Origin: Girardinichthys multiradiatus
Lineage: Eukaryota; Chordata; Actinopteri; Cyprinodontiformes; Goodeidae
DNA: 64,000 nucleotides
NCBI RefSeq assembly: GCF_021462225.1
Contig: NC_061811.1
Location: 4,485,163 to 4,549,162 of the forward strand
Direction of reading: 5' to 3'
Made by a program: the position numbers and the translations under genes. Shown here piece after piece: positions 12,340-24,608 of the stretch. The notes beneath the pieces were generated by a model. The model was not told the DNA's origin and did not search any database. It was given only the letters and a program-made list of their open reading frames with translations. How positions within the stretch are numbered: the stretch's first letter is position 1; every line of letters begins with the position of its first letter.

Positions 12340-12625
12340 TTGTTTTTAATTCATTGTTTTCTCGGGAGGGAGAGAAACCCCCCAGCTGGTCCAAAGCACA
12401 TCCGTGATTTTAATTCTGTTTTGCTGGTAAGGCTTAAAATGCTCAGTGGAAGGAACAAACAGCAGCACACTGCGCTGCCAGACCAGATCAATTTGACGGA
12501 AAAAGGAAAGTATAATTTCATTACGGCTGTAATGAGTGGAGGGCGGGACTTCTGTGGAGACAGTGGCCTGGCACCAGAGTTTACCTGCAGACTTGTAGCT
12601 GTAATACTTCTGGTCAGGTAATTAG
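12340..12625. other. Candidate conserved non-coding block
   Basis: A repeat-free block with a mirror-like 'cattacggctgtaatg' core (about 12519-12534) containing inverted ATTA/TAAT sites. A 96-codon frame covers it but has no domain. The regulatory label is inference from texture. Confidence 0.25.
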
Positions 12626-12829
12626 TTACAGATTAATAAAGAAAAAGATCTAATCTTCCTCATTAGATGATGACAGTTATATAACTCATTATATACCTCC
12701 AACTGACCCAGCTGACTCAGGCTGATCTCAAACCTTCTGTACCGTTTGATTTTCAGTTGGTAAAATCTTGCTTTGAAAAACCCTTAACAGAACCTTATAG
12801 GAGGTTCCATGTCTCATATTTACTATGGT

Positions 12830-13029
12830 TACAGTGCCTGGCAAAAATATTCATACCCCTTGAAAGTTTCCAATTCTTTTACATTATAACCAAAATCTTC
12901 AATGGTTTTTATTTGTTTTTTTTAATGAAAGACCAAGCCATAATTTTAACACAACACATTGACGTTTGTGGCTGTAACGAGACAAAATGTGAAAAAGTTT
13001 AAAGTATATGAATACTTTTCCAAGGCACA
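12830..13029. mobile_element. Short non-autonomous Tc1-like element with both ends
   Basis: A 200-bp element with inverted termini of about 25 bases: CAGTGCCTGGCAAAAATATT at the left (from 12832) and its imperfect complement ending CAAGGCAC at 13028. It lies after a TA, as expected of Tc1/mariner insertions. The inner part consists of family end sequence joined directly, with no transposase, so it is a MITE-like deletion derivative. The same family supplies the copies at 13690-14787, 27602-28200 and 41522-42830. Confidence 0.75.
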
Positions 13030-13689
13030 ACATTAAATAGTTTATATAGTTTTGTACACAAGGGCAGGAATTGTATTTGTTCTAGATGTTTAAGTTACAA
13101 ACAAATGGCGACCTACAGCTTACACTGCAGCTAAATGCCTGCTGCTCATCTTGGGTCATTTGTGTGTTTTTGAGATCCATTTTGTTCATAAAGGAAACAT
13201 TCTAACCCGTACCTGTACATCCAACATGTCAGGCAGCTAGAGTTCATTTGATTAGATGATGAATATTCAAAAAGTCCAGCACTCAGAAGTTTTTTTTAAC
13301 TATTTATTCAAAGTAAAATAGTTTCTCTGCATGTGCTGTCTTGACCCCAGTCCCTTCTGCTCAGAGCACACTTTACACTCTCAGCAGTTTTCAGCAATGG
13401 AGGTGTTGTAGAGATGATGTATGGAGATTAACTCCTTGTGCTGGAGAAGAAAAAATGGCATATATGATCCAGGTTTTCATTAAATATGCTTCAATATTGA
13501 CTTTGCCATAAGAATATCAATTATGATTAATTGTTCACAATCATACAGTGTGTATTATGTGCATTTAATGTATACATATTATTGATGTGGGTCTTTTTTA
13601 TTGTTTCCAGCACCAAGACTAACCCATAATTTCTCCCTGGAAAAAAGATTATATAGAATTTTCAAAATGTCTTGCAAATAGTAAGTGAG
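13030..13689. other. Unique DNA; left part of the adjacent Tc1-like copy may start here
   Basis: No clear feature is seen to about 13650. The sequence around 13655-13690 may be the decayed left end of the Tc1-like element that follows. Confidence 0.35.
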
Positions 13690-14787
13690 CCTTATAAACT
13701 CCTGTGCAACTGGCTGCCTTCAGAAGTCACCAGATTGATAAATAAAGTCTAGCTGTATGTAGTTTAACATCAGTCTAAATGCAGCTGTTCTGATGCTGGC
13801 CTCAGAGGTTTGTTAGAGAACATTAAAGATCAAATAGCATCATGAAAACCAAGGAGCACAACAAACAGGTCAGGGAGGAAGTTGTGGAGAGGTTTAAAGC
13901 AGGGTTAGGATCTAAAACAATATCCCAAGCTTAAAACATCACGTGTTGCTCTGTTAAGTCCATCAACTGAACATGGAAAGAGGATTATATAGCTGCAAAC
14001 CTCTTAAAACATGAAGGTTCAACTAAATAGAAATACTGGACAAGGAGAGCATTAATCAGAAAAGCAGCCAAGAGGCTCATTGTAACTCTGGAGGTGTAGC
14101 AGAGGTATACAGCTCAGGTGAGAGAACCTGTGTATAGGACAACAATTAGTTGCGAACTCTAGAAATATACAGAAGAGTGGCAAGAAAAAAAGGCATTGTT
14201 GAAAAAAAAACCTGACAAACCTGTTTACAGTTGGCCCCAAGACATGTAGGACAATGAAACATGGCGAGGAAGGATGGAACTGAATGCAGGATCCTGGAAG
14301 AAAAGCTATTAGAGGTTGCACAAGACCTGATACTGGAGTGGAGGTTCACCTTTCAGTAGGGCAACAACCCCAGACATTACAGCCATATTTATAAGAATGA
14401 CCAATTGAAAGGTCAAGAATTAAATCCTTTGGAAAATCTGTGTCAATACTTTTATATTGACACAAATTTGATTTCCTTCCAATATGAATGAGTTCGAGCT
14501 TGTTTGAAAAGAGAGATGGGCGGAAACTACAGCCTCTATAGCTGTAGAGACTGAGTGACTTACCCCATAATAGTTGCAGCTGTAATTGCAGTCAAAGGTT
14601 GTTAAACGTATGGTCTCAAAAGGGCTGAGCACCTATGCACACCACACTTTTGCTTCCATTTCTCAATTATGCAGTACTTTGTGTTGGTCCAGCACATGCA
14701 ATCTAGATAAATTACACTGACGTTTGAGGTTGTGCGAAGACAAAATGTAAAAAGGTTCAAAGGGAGTGAATACTTTTGCAAGGCATT
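13690..14787 (+). mobile_element. Tc1-like transposon, nearly full length, inactive
   Basis: The pre-coding segment (13800-13830) and the start codon at 13842 are both present, and family sequence can be followed through the whole transposase to the right terminal repeat (GTGAATACTTTTGCAAGGCA, about 14766-14785). The left terminal repeat is not clear. The copy is full of substitutions, small indels and stops. It is in the same family as the short element at 12830. Confidence 0.75.
13842..14440 (+). pseudogene. Tc1-like transposase pseudogene
   Basis: The frame opens at ATG 13842 with 30 codons of the paired-like DNA-binding head (KTKEHNKQVREEVVERFKAG), then meets a stop at 13932-13934 within the first helix-turn-helix. 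Downstream the family can be followed in shifting frames. The catalytic QQDNDPKH-type motif of the DDE domain reads Q-stop-GNNPRHY around 14356-14382, so the second catalytic aspartate is lost. A functional transposase of this type is about 340 residues; nothing close to that is open here. Confidence 0.75.
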
Positions 14788-16640
14788 CTCCTGGCCAGGC
14801 TTATTTGCTGGCACTGTCAATTCATTAACTTAGGACGAACTGCAGGTAGAAGATTGGCAGGAAAGTCTACTGTACCCATGGGACTCAGTGGGAAGCATCC
14901 ATATAGGGGAACAGACACGTGTTCCTGGTTCCACATATGCAGCCAGAGATGTATGAGCCGATTTGGTATGAATGCATCAGACTCTGTCAACCACTTATCC
15001 ATTGATGTTTGCACATGCAGCTGTTCACAGAAAAACAAAAGCTCACACATGCACAAGGTCCTCCGCAAGACCACACAGCCTCCACACTGAGATTCCTTTA
15101 TTGACTGCTGTTGTTTCCTATGGCTTGATTGGATCACACCAGACAACATCTCACATCGGTGGTATTCCTTACCTATTCAAGGGCCCCCAGCCTCCTCGCC
15201 TTTCTCCCTCCATATCTTCTGCTCTTCCCCAGCAACATCATTCTCATGTTTGCCTTTCATTAGCTTTCATCTCTCCAGCTTATTGAACTCCACCACTGGC
15301 ATCAGAGTGAACCTTTGATGGTGTGGCTCCTCGACATAAATCCATATTTACCCCTTTTACATATTTCAGTGCCAACAAATGATTTGCTATGTCTGCTATT
15401 CTTAGGGCATAATAGGAATTACAGACTGAGTACAGCACACTATTCCAGGGGCCCTGTATGGTCCCCAAAGTACACTGGAGACACCTGATTGGAGCTTTAT
15501 TTTCTATGTCTGGAAAAGAAACAGCCAAAAGTGAGTTCATATACACATCTCTTCTACTTTCTATTATACATAACAGGTGAAAGGGATGTTAAAACATGCA
15601 TAGGTTGCTAGGCAAACATTGAATATATTTCACCAAATACACATAAAAAGCATTGCTCATTTCATTTGCTTTAACATACCATCGCCATATCTTCTCCCTC
15701 ATCAAGATACATCATCTCTCCTGCACTCCTGCATTACTCACAGAAACAGGGCCCCCTGAGTATTTCAGACTGTAATTGTGTGATGCAGTAGGTGACTGGA
15801 TTTATTTTTCCTGTGGGAATATGTGTTAGCAAGTGGTGCTCTGTCCCTTCATAATGGAGGTAAAAGCCCCCTGCAGTGTTTGCCACTACAGCACAAAATG
15901 TTCAATCGCAACTATTTATACTATACTAACATTTAAAGAAGGATGTTGTAAAAATATTTCACTTGTCCAAAATTTACTTTTATTTAGCTCTTTTTATATT
16001 CCCTTGGATATATTGAATTCATGAAGATGAGTACAGTGATACAGTTTAACAACTTTTCCAACAGAATACAATTCTGTACAGTAACAGAGACAAGCAACAG
16101 GGGTTCTTGGTACCTTGGTTATAGCATTGACCTTTTGGATTTTATCATCTGATTGGTTGGGTGTGTGCGCACTGGTTGTGCTTCACTCTGGTGCCATTTT
16201 GCAGGCAAGTTACATTGTTGTTTGGTTGTTGTAAAAGCTCTGCAGAAATGTTCAGGTATGTGGAAGAGTCAAAGTAATGTGTATGTAAATTCCAGGATGC
16301 AGTCTTAATGTAATGGCTGCTTAGTGTAAATCTTTAAAAAATACATTCCTGTCTGGACAGGGTTGAAACAGAGTAAAATGATAATTAAACATAAACACAC
16401 CTTAATCCACCAATACTGTTTATAAAAAAACAGAGAAGGTGGAATCTCTTTATCATTGCACATGTTAGGGGGGTAGAATATATTAGATGTAGAGTTAACA
16501 TTTTGTCTTCAATGCTGATGTTTTGAAGCAGGAGAGATGGGCAGTGTATTGATCTGAAAGTCAAATTGTGATGGCTAGATAACTGAGACAGATCAACTTC
16601 AAAACTGTAGCTCTTGTGCAATCTTTCCAATCTGCAGAAG
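14788..16640. other. Unique DNA, nothing recognised
   Basis: About 1.85 kb without recognised repeats. Two overlapping frames (14817-15149 minus, 14776-15090 plus) shadow each other and have no domain. Confidence 0.45.
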
Positions 16641-16644
16641 TCAG

Positions 16645-17752
16645 TATCTACCGGAAGTGTGTAGATCCGGTGACAGGGTCATGGGCCACCAAAACCTATT
16701 GATGCATGTGGGGTGCAAAGGCTTGCCCATGTGGTCTGATCCAGAAGACAAGCTTCTGTAGCTGAAATTGGTGAATAGGTTAATGCTTATGTGACCCTAT
16801 GGCTGCAGACCTCCTTTAGTTCTCATACTGATCCTTATCCACAGTCGAAAGAATAGACAATGGTATTCTTGTAGACGTTACTTTAACATTTGTCATCTAC
16901 ATCAGAATTGTTGCAGACCATGCACGCCATGTCATGGAATTAACATTTCTTTAATGGCTGTGGGATAATGGAGTTTAGACGAAAATTCAGAATGAAAGAC
17001 TCACCTTCACCGTCTCCACCTTCCAATGACTCTTCTGTGCGTCTCCCGGCCTTCCAATCAGCATCCTGTCCGTCTGATTCTCCTTCCAATCACCTTCCTT
17101 GCTTTTAAAGGACCTTCAACTGTGTTCTCACTCGCTTGTCAGATGAGCTCAACCCTCCTCCACCCCACCTCCACCATCTTCCTCCACATCTACTCCTGGC
17201 TTCCTCACTCCCTGGCCACCAATCCACCACCAGTGTCGGATCAGGGAGAAGAAATCTCTAAATCTAAGCCTTACAAATGATCATCTTAGCTCATGTCATT
17301 CTCAGCATTCATGTCTTCCTCCCAGGTCCGGGCGCCAAAGAAATAACCATGTAATTTCACATCATTAAAACTTTTCTAATTGCCATCCCTTTCTTTGTGA
17401 GTCTTTTCAGATTGAAATGCAGGATAACACTGCCTGTCACACAGTAGAAATGGTTCATAAATAGTTTGAGAAGCCCAAAAACACATTTGTAAAGTCAACT
17501 TGACCTCTAAATTTCCCAGATCTCAATCCAGTGGAACAAATGTGGGATACCCTGGACAGACAGATCCAATGCATAGAGGCTCCATCTCAAAACTTTCACA
17601 ATTTAAAGGATCAACTACTGAGATACCACAAGACACCTTTAGTGAGCTAGTTGAGTTGATGCCTTGAGGAGTCGAGGCTGTTTTGGCAGCGAAACAGGGG
17701 CCAACACCCTATTAGACAGGCAGTCATAATATTATGCCTCATTAGTGTATAC
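16645..17752 (+). mobile_element. Second Tc1-like family, remnant interrupted by an insert
   Basis: Two blocks of one Tc1-like family lie in order on the plus strand. The first (about 16655-16965) carries the segment around 16678-16725 ('catgggccaccaaaacctat') and the later 'ttgcagaccatgcacg' block near 16910. The second (about 17410-17752) carries the C-terminal transposase region around 17510-17640 and the right end, 'cataatattatgcctcatta', near 17726-17747. Much of the catalytic domain is deleted. About 430 bases of unrelated sequence separate the blocks. No open frame survives. Confidence 0.65.
16970..17408. other. Unidentified insert inside the Tc1-like remnant
   Basis: The insert is C-rich on the plus strand, with repeated 'ccttccaatca' motifs between about 17030 and 17095. 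Near its edges lie short inverted repeats, GAAAGACTCAC (16994-17004) and GTGAGTCTTTTC (17397-17408). A 'gggcgcca' motif occurs at about 17329-17336; its complement resembles a retroviral-type primer-binding site, but there is no other support for an LTR element. No coding sequence is recognised. Confidence 0.4.
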
Positions 17753-19317
17753 CTGCACAGAAGGCTGTTGAAAATGTACCTCTGCCTGCAGCTAAGCTTT
17801 TTAATGTCAAAATGCTTCCATACCAGCATAATCCTTACCAAGGCCATGGGGGTGCCTATTCCCAGTGGCCAATGGGCGTGTAGCAGCTTACACCCTGACA
17901 AGATCGCCAGAAATGTTATTATTTATTTTAGCTTTGATTTATATTTCAATCCCTAACACAAAATAAATGAGCAACATTTGGAAATTTCTAACACAGCTGT
18001 GACAGTAACAACAATATAGTCACAGAGCTTGCTCTTTGGATTCGGGTTCTTTTTGGGAGGACATCTAAATAAAGTGATATTGAGTAAAGGAAGACTGGAG
18101 CAAGGGTGTGGAGACTGAGGTCCAGTCACACAGGAACTGTAGTAAGAAGTCTTATGACATCACTGCTACAGTTGTGATTTCATCAAGATTAACACTCTAA
18201 GCCTTCTAATCTGGTTTGGTGTATTTAAATGGCAGCAAAGAAGCAGCACATGCAGCTGTGACAGAGCTCCTTTACACTTTATTTTTGATGGTGCTGCTGG
18301 CGGACTGATTATGTTGGTAATGTCTGGTGTGATAGTCGCAGCTGCAGGAAAGCTCTTTGTTTTGACATGTAGTGACCTATATTTTTTAAATAACTAGTTA
18401 GTGGTTTAACTTAATTTCTCCTTTTGTGTCTGTTACAAATAAACATATTAAGCATGCCTACATGTTCTGCTGTTCGCTGCAGCACCTGTGATCGAAAGAA
18501 GCTTGACCTGTGGTTTTGGCAGGTGCATGTTAACCATGGACTACCTCAAACTGGATTACTCCTGCCATCAGTGGATTATTTCCCTTTTGCTAAAAACAGA
18601 TGACGAATAGAGAGAAATGTAGATGAAGAACATAAATTTACAGTTAACACCGAATGCCCTGATGGTGGGTGAAACCCTCAGCGGAGGAAAATCCTTATTG
18701 GGCTACGACTGAACACCAGAGGGCATATGTTGGCTTCTGAAAAGAATTAACAGGTTTTATGTTAGGTTTCAGAAATAACAAGTAATGTATTAATACCCCA
18801 TAAAGATTGGTAATAGCTCATTAGTGCATAACATTCCGGTCTTTCCATCCCTGACGACATTCTCAACCAACAACGAGAATATCGCTAATTAAATTTAATT
18901 AAAAACACAACTAATAACCTCTCTCATTGACTTGAAAGGACAGAAAAATGCTGAGTTAGATGATATTTTTACCTCCATTCCTGTCAGCTTCAAATCATCA
19001 AACTAATTGCTCCCTAAAAACTGATTGTGCCACCCTTGGCATCAACTGCCATCAGGTGCTTGCTATAACTGGCAATGAGCCTTTCACCTTACTTTTACAC
19101 AGCGTTGTTGCACTTCACAGTTAGGTAATGATTTAACAAGGGGTGCAAAGATTTTACTTACAGGGCTAGGTTGGCTTGGATAACGGTTTTCCATTAGTAG
19201 ATAAAAGTTAATTTGAAAACTACTTTCATCTTTGTCTGATATTAAAATCTGTATGATGATCTGAAAATTTAAGGGTAACAAAAGCAAAAAAAAACTTACA
19301 GAACTGTTAATTAACAA
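17753..19317. other. Unique DNA, nothing recognised
   Basis: No known repeat or exon-like segment was seen. Confidence 0.45.
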
Positions 19318-19348
19318 AATGAATGAATGAATCATTCATTCATTCATT
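19318..19348. repeat. Inverted AATG/CATT microsatellite (perfect hairpin)
   Basis: Three AATG units (19318-19329) are followed after three bases by four CATT units (19333-19348). The arms are perfectly complementary over 12 bases, so the strand can fold into a hairpin. Confidence 0.85.
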
Positions 19349-20579
19349 GCATTAGATAACTAAACTAAATGATTCTCTTTGTGTTTAATGACAAAAGGTA
19401 GAATGTGATTCTTGCAGAAAGAGGATGCAAATATTAGCTGGGATTTGCATGAACCAATTCACATTGTTTCATCAACATCTTTGCAAAACGCAGGGAAAAC
19501 ATACTTTATTGATAGTTGTTTTGCTTTTAACATCATCATCACTAGGGGAGCCCCTGAAAATCCGTGCTCTTTATTCTTGATTACATTTTTGTCCACGGTC
19601 GGTGGAAAAGCCTAATGTTAAAATGAATAACTTGCAATTCAAATGAGGTAAAGTGATGGGAGATTTTTATTTGAAGCTGAACCTTTTGTTGTCAACTCCG
19701 ACTGCACTCTCTGTTTTTAAACCCAGCAGAGGACCTTTTACACATTTCAATGGGGAATTGGTTCTGAATAATTCAATAGACTAATCCACTGTCACTGGTG
19801 CTTTGGTCTGCCTTGGCCTGCTGTTCTGAGCTACGGCCAGTTCTTGGTCAATAAACAGAGATTGGAAGGAGATGCAGAATGAAAGTCACAAAGACACAGA
19901 TTTAGGCTAGGGTTGAGGAAATAATAGGAAGGATTGGGAAGCCTCTAAAATAGTAATTACAGTGTGCCTAATCCTGAAGAACAACAATGACATAAAGAAA
20001 AGCTTTAAGTAAAAAAAATAAAAAGATTTTTAAAATTACTGTTTGTTTCAAAAACCAAAGTTGTTTTTTTTTTTCTTTCCTTTTTTTAGTAACAGTTAAA
20101 CAATAAAAATATTTAATCATACACCAAAGGGTCTCACATTATCAGGTATGACTCAAAGCACTGAAGGCTGGAGCAGATTTGCTTATCGAAGATACACAAC
20201 CTTGTTACCATGGAAATTCAATGAATATTTTTAGTGAGGAATTATGCAATGTATTCAAGGCAGTATATACCTTTAAATTCATGGTTGATTCCACTGTCCG
20301 AAAAGAGAAAACCCAGAAGCCCGAACACAAAATGTCAGTACTGTGGAATTAGCAAAGTGATTACAGCTGCAGGTAGCATCATCCAGTTGACTCACAGTCA
20401 TGCAATAAAACTAGGACTGTGGAATATTAGAAAATGCTATTTCAGTATTGTTGAGAATTCTTAAGATTGTTGAGACTAAGTCAAATTATCCTCATTCTTA
20501 TCTTTATTAAACATCATATCAGTTTCCCCACACTGAGCTTCAGTATTTTTGTTAATAAAATCTATTTTATGTTTTGGCA
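19349..20579. other. Unique AT-rich DNA, nothing recognised
   Basis: There is a poly(T) tract near 20064-20090. Nothing else was recognised. Confidence 0.45.
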
Positions 20580-20584
20580 CTGAG

Positions 20585-21497
20585 TGTCACGGAGTGACAT
20601 TTTTGGACTTTGTTTGTGGCTTTGTGTTTGTTTACCTTTTGCTTAGATTTTTCTATTTTGGTTTTTGTATCATGTTTTCTTTTCTCCCTCTTCCGTCTCC
20701 TAGTGTTTACTACTTAAGTTCTTTTATGGTTGTTTTCTTATTACTTTGTATGGTTTATTATTATTGTAATTATTATAGTTCTTGATCTTCCCTGGATTCT
20801 CTAGTTTTATTTCTCTTTAGTATCTTTGTGTTTAATTGTGTTTTATTATTTGTTCCTTTGCACTCTTCTTATTTACTAGTTTATTTTCTGTTTCCTTTCC
20901 AATTAATTCAGTCAGTGTGGTTAGGTTTGTTTACTTTTGTATTCAGGTTTTCTTTATGGGTTCTTTGTTTGTTCTCAGGTTGTTATTGTTGTTCCTATGT
21001 TCCCTCTAGTTTCTCTGTTTACTTTAGTCATGATTATTCTAGTTTTCTTTTTCACCATTTGATTATTTATCTTTGTCTATAGGTTTCCTTGGTCTGTGTT
21101 TCTGTTTATTAGTTACTTTGCCCATCCTCAGCCTTTGTATTTGTTTCACCTGTTCCTTCTACCTCCCTGCCTCCTTGTCACACCTGTTCCCTGTTTTCTC
21201 TGATTACCTGCCCTTTGTTATCCCTCAGTATATTAGTTGGTTTTTTTGTCATTGTTTGTTGCTGGTTCCTTGTGTTTGTCATACCCCGTTCTCAACCCAC
21301 ATATTTGTGCTGAGTTTTTCCATGTTCCTGCAGAGCCTATCTTGTAAGTTTTTTTGGATCTGGACTTTTGTTTGTATCTGCAGTGCCTTGTTTGGTTTCT
21401 TTGAAAACCTCTGGAAATAAAGCTGAAAACATTTTACAACATGTTGCTGCCCAGCTCTTGTCTGCACTTTGGTCCGCCCGCAAACCACATTATGACA
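20585..21497 (+). mobile_element. LTR-like element R1 (probable solo LTR) with 5-bp duplication CTGAG
   Basis: The element starts TGTCACGG and ends ATTATGACA, and is flanked on both sides by CTGAG (20580-20584 and 21498-21502). TG...CA ends with a 5-bp duplication are the signature of integrase-mediated LTR insertion. A TATATTAG motif (21229-21236) and AATAAA (21416-21421, 76 bases from the 3' end) fit a U3-R-U5 arrangement. At 913 bp it is almost the same length as R3 (911 bp) and shares its start and its 3' 'agctcttgtctgcac' block. The plus strand is very T-rich, which creates long hydrophobic pseudo-frames; these are not genes. No internal retroviral region is present. Confidence 0.75.
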
Positions 21498-21639
21498 CTG
21501 AGGGCAGTGAAGGTTCATCCAACTAGCATTCTCTGCATGCAGAGAGTAAACAAATGATTCTTTAAATAGAACAGTCTGCCAAATATTTCATTCGAGAAGT
21601 GTGATATTAATATCGCTCACACAGAAAACTATAGAAAAC

Positions 21640-21750
21640 TGACAAACTCCCGCTTTATATAGTTGGTCACACTTGCAGATGATCTAGTAAGAAGTGGCAT
21701 CTAAGTGGCAGCTTTTGTCTGCTACTTTGCCTCTTAAAGAAACTGTCTGT
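21640..21750 (-). mobile_element. Tc1-like fragment (5' flank of transposase)
   Basis: The segment around 21655-21735 (containing 'ggtcacacttgcagatgatc') resembles the region just upstream of the transposase start in the family also seen at 26190-26650. Short and degraded. Confidence 0.4.
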
Positions 21751-21959
21751 ACTCTGCGATAGCGTGAATGTGGTGTAAACAAAAAACTCATTTTTCAGCT
21801 GCAACACTGATGCTTTGTCAGTAGATACAGAAATAACAAGTGCAAGCATTGATCTAGCACTGCTTTAGTGAAAAAACAAATTACATAAGGCTCTGCAAGT
21901 AAGGCACCGTTTGAAACTGTCTGTTAGGAAATTAAGGTTGCTCATTCTCATTGTATCAT

Positions 21960-22500
21960 ATACCCACTAGCCACGTTATTAGGTACACCTTGCCAGTACT
22001 GGGCTGTTCCCCCTGTGGGCCTCAGAACTACCTTAAAGCCTTGTGGCATTGATTCCACGAGGTGTCAGAAACATTCTTTTGGTATTTTTCTTCACAATTA
22101 CATGATAGCATTACACTGTTGCTGTGAATCAATGGTGTGAGACTCCTGGTTCAGCAAAATCTAAATTCTCTATTTGATTGAGATCTGGTGACATGGGTCT
22201 ACATCCTGCTGGAAATCGCAGACAGAAGATGTGAACACTGTGATCATTAAGGGATGGACATATTCAGCAATAAATATTGCAGCTACTGTTGTCTTTTATC
22301 ATCTCAGACCAGTCTGGATATTCTCCTCTGACCATGACACAAACAATATATATTTGCTCACAAGTTCTGCTCTCTGCATGTTTTTGCCTTTTTTGGACAA
22401 TTTTCTGTAAACCTGAGAGATTGTTGAGCAAGAAAATCCCAGTAGATCATCAGTCTTTATTCAAACAAAAATACTTGTGTTTGTTTTTGTTTCTGCTGCA
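21960..22500 (-). mobile_element. Tc1-like remnant, same family as 9664-10570
   Basis: The terminal sequence 'cacgttattaggtacacctt' (21972-21991) is followed by transposase sequence of the minus strand in order: the C-terminal region to about 22260, a large deletion, then the amino-terminal region (about 22290-22470, including 'aaaatcccagtagatcatca'). The other terminus is not visible. No open frame survives. Confidence 0.65.
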
Positions 22501-22902
22501 ATATTATTATTTCATCAGCCCTTAATATGAGATGTTTAAGTGCACTCTAAAACAGCAGGAAGGATAAAAGGAACAGGGCATGCTAAATTTCAGCCATCAC
22601 TAAGATCATGTGTTTTGGTCTAGATAGGCATGGACTGGGTACAAGTATCTATGTGTACTAAGTTTTTAAAAAGTTAAGCTTTTTAAAGATATTCTGTCAA
22701 AAGGAAGCTCCAAGAAAACATACACACAATCACAAGCACACACATATACATATACACAAAATACACAACATAATAAACAAATATTTTTTACAGCTCAATA
22801 CAAGGTGAATCCATGATGAGATCTAATGCTGTTTTCATGTACTTCAATACAAGACACCTGGAGAAACTTAATGGAACCATTAAACCTGGAGATGTTGATG
22901 AA
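22501..22902. other. Unique DNA with short CA-rich tracts
   Basis: CA/TA-rich simple sequence occurs at about 22720-22765. Nothing else was recognised. Confidence 0.4.
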
Positions 22903-22907
22903 GGTAG

Positions 22908-24174
22908 TGTTGGGATGCGATATTTTGGACTTTGTGGTTTTTGTGTTGGTTTACTTTTGGTCTAGATGTTTCTATTTTTGGGTTTTGTATCAGGTTTGTT
23001 TAGTTCTCTCGCTCCTAGTTCCTTTAGTGGTTGCTTTTCTATTACTTGTTATGGTTTTCTTATGATTATGATTATTATTATATTTGTTATTATTATAGTT
23101 CCCTTGTCTTCCTTGTATTCTCTAGTTTAGTTTCTCATTTAGTATCTCTGTGTTTATTTATGGTTTGGTATTTGTTCACTTTGCGTCTTCTTTTTTACTA
23201 GTTTATTTTCTCTGTCCCTCCTCGTCTTGGTTCCCCTTCTGTGGTTTATTCTATTCTGTATTAGTTCCCTTTATTCTGTTCTTTCTAGCTCTGTTCCTTA
23301 TGTTTAGTTTCTATAGTTCTAGTTCTCCCTCCTGTTAGGTCAGCTTTAGTTATTGTTTACATCTTGGTTTGTATTTGTTTAAGTCCTCACATCCTCTGCT
23401 TCATTCCCTGTTTGGTTCAGTCAGTGTTTGTTTAGTTTTGTTTACTTTTGTACTTAGGGTCTCTTTATGGTTTCTTTGGAGAGATCTTAGGTTATGGTGT
23501 TCTTTTGTGCTCTCTAGTTTCTCTGTTTACTTTAGTTAATCATTATTCTAGGTTCTTATGTTTTTTTGGTTATTTATCTTTGTCCATAGCTTCTTTTAGT
23601 TCTGGTTCCCTGATTCTTGTTCATTCAGTCCTTTACTTAGAGTTTTGTTTTTGTAGTCGTGTTCCCCCCCTGGATTTAGGTTATAGTCTAGCTCTCGTGT
23701 TCCCTTTGTTTATGCCTTGTTATCTTAGCCACTATTCATACTCCCTCAGTTCTCTGCAGCCTGGTTCACACCTGTTTTCTATTCTCCTCAGATTTCCTGC
23801 CTCTGTGTCTCATTGGTTCACACCTCACTTCCCTCTGGTTTTAAGCTCTCTGGTTCTCTTTGTTCTTCGCAGGTTCCTCCCGTCTTACCGTCCCGTCTTT
23901 TCGTTCACTTGGTTCTGACTCCTACCGTGCTACCTTGTTCTTGACCATGACTATGCCTTGTTTATGCTTCGCTCCTGCTCTAAGGTTTGGTATAAGTTTT
24001 CTACTCAACTCACGTCAAGAGCTGCTTTGACTACGCTACGTTTTGCTATGACCTATGCTATGTTTTTGTTACGGTTTTTGGTGTAACCACTAAATAAAGA
24101 TGATGCCTTCCTGCAACCTGCTGCTGCCCGGCTCTTGTCTGCGCTTTGGTCCGACCCAAACCCCGACCGTGACA
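22908..24174 (+). mobile_element. LTR-like element R2 (probable solo LTR) with 5-bp duplication GGTAG
   Basis: The element starts TGTTGGGATG and ends CCGTGACA, flanked by GGTAG at 22903-22907 and 24175-24179. AATAAA at 24093-24098 lies 76 bases from the 3' end and a TTTTAAGC motif lies at 23839-23846. Its 3' 'gctcttgtctgcgctttggt' block (24131-24150) matches R1, and much of the T-rich body ('ttctctgtttactttagt' and similar phrases) is shared with R1 and R3. At 1267 bp it is about 350 bp longer than R1 and R3. The 156-codon frame at 23448-23918 is a by-product of T-rich sequence and encodes only hydrophobic low-complexity residues. Confidence 0.75.
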
Positions 24175-24501
24175 GGTAGATGGAGGAGGAGTTTACAATT
24201 AAAAGTTAAATCTGTAGTAAAGCACAATATGGTGGTGTTTTGCAATGCACGACGACATTATACCACTGAGTTCCATCTTAGTGATCTGTTCTGGAGAAGC
24301 AAACAAGGAAACCACAAACAGTTGCTTGGTAATAAAAATTGAATAAGCTCAATTATGGTGCATTGATCCTGGTGGGCAGAGTTAGCTGCTAATTATCAGG
24401 TACAAAGGAATGTCCTGACAGACAAATGTTTGGAGATTATCTTAAATCCATCTTTTACTTCTGAGACAAGCAAATAAACCAAAACAGAAAACTGTATTTC
24501 A

Positions 24502-24608
24502 AATGCAAATGCATTTTTTTACTAATGTTGAGCAAATCTCAAGAAGCAATTATTACTGAGGCTGAAGGCAGCAAATGAAGGAAAACTGAGCTTAAAGAGC
24601 CTGTGACA
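24502..24608 (+). repeat. Short dispersed repeat, copy 1 (pair with 28222-28325)
   Basis: About 105 bases aligns by eye with 28222-28325 in the same orientation: a 'caaat(g/a)catttttt' start, a 'gctgaaggca' type centre, and a 'gcttaa(a)gagcc(t)gt' end. The family is not recognised. Confidence 0.5.

Noticed and set aside
17329..17336. Possible primer-binding site (complement TGGCGCCC) suggesting an LTR retrotransposon
   Set aside because: No LTR pair, polypurine tract or coding sequence nearby; eight bases are too few.
20549..21420. Runs of long plus-strand frames encoding hydrophobic, Phe/Leu/Ser-rich proteins (also 22826-23918 and 59952-60467)
   Set aside because: They lie in T-rich LTR-like elements R1, R2 and R3. 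The composition follows from T-rich DNA, and the frames are not conserved between copies.
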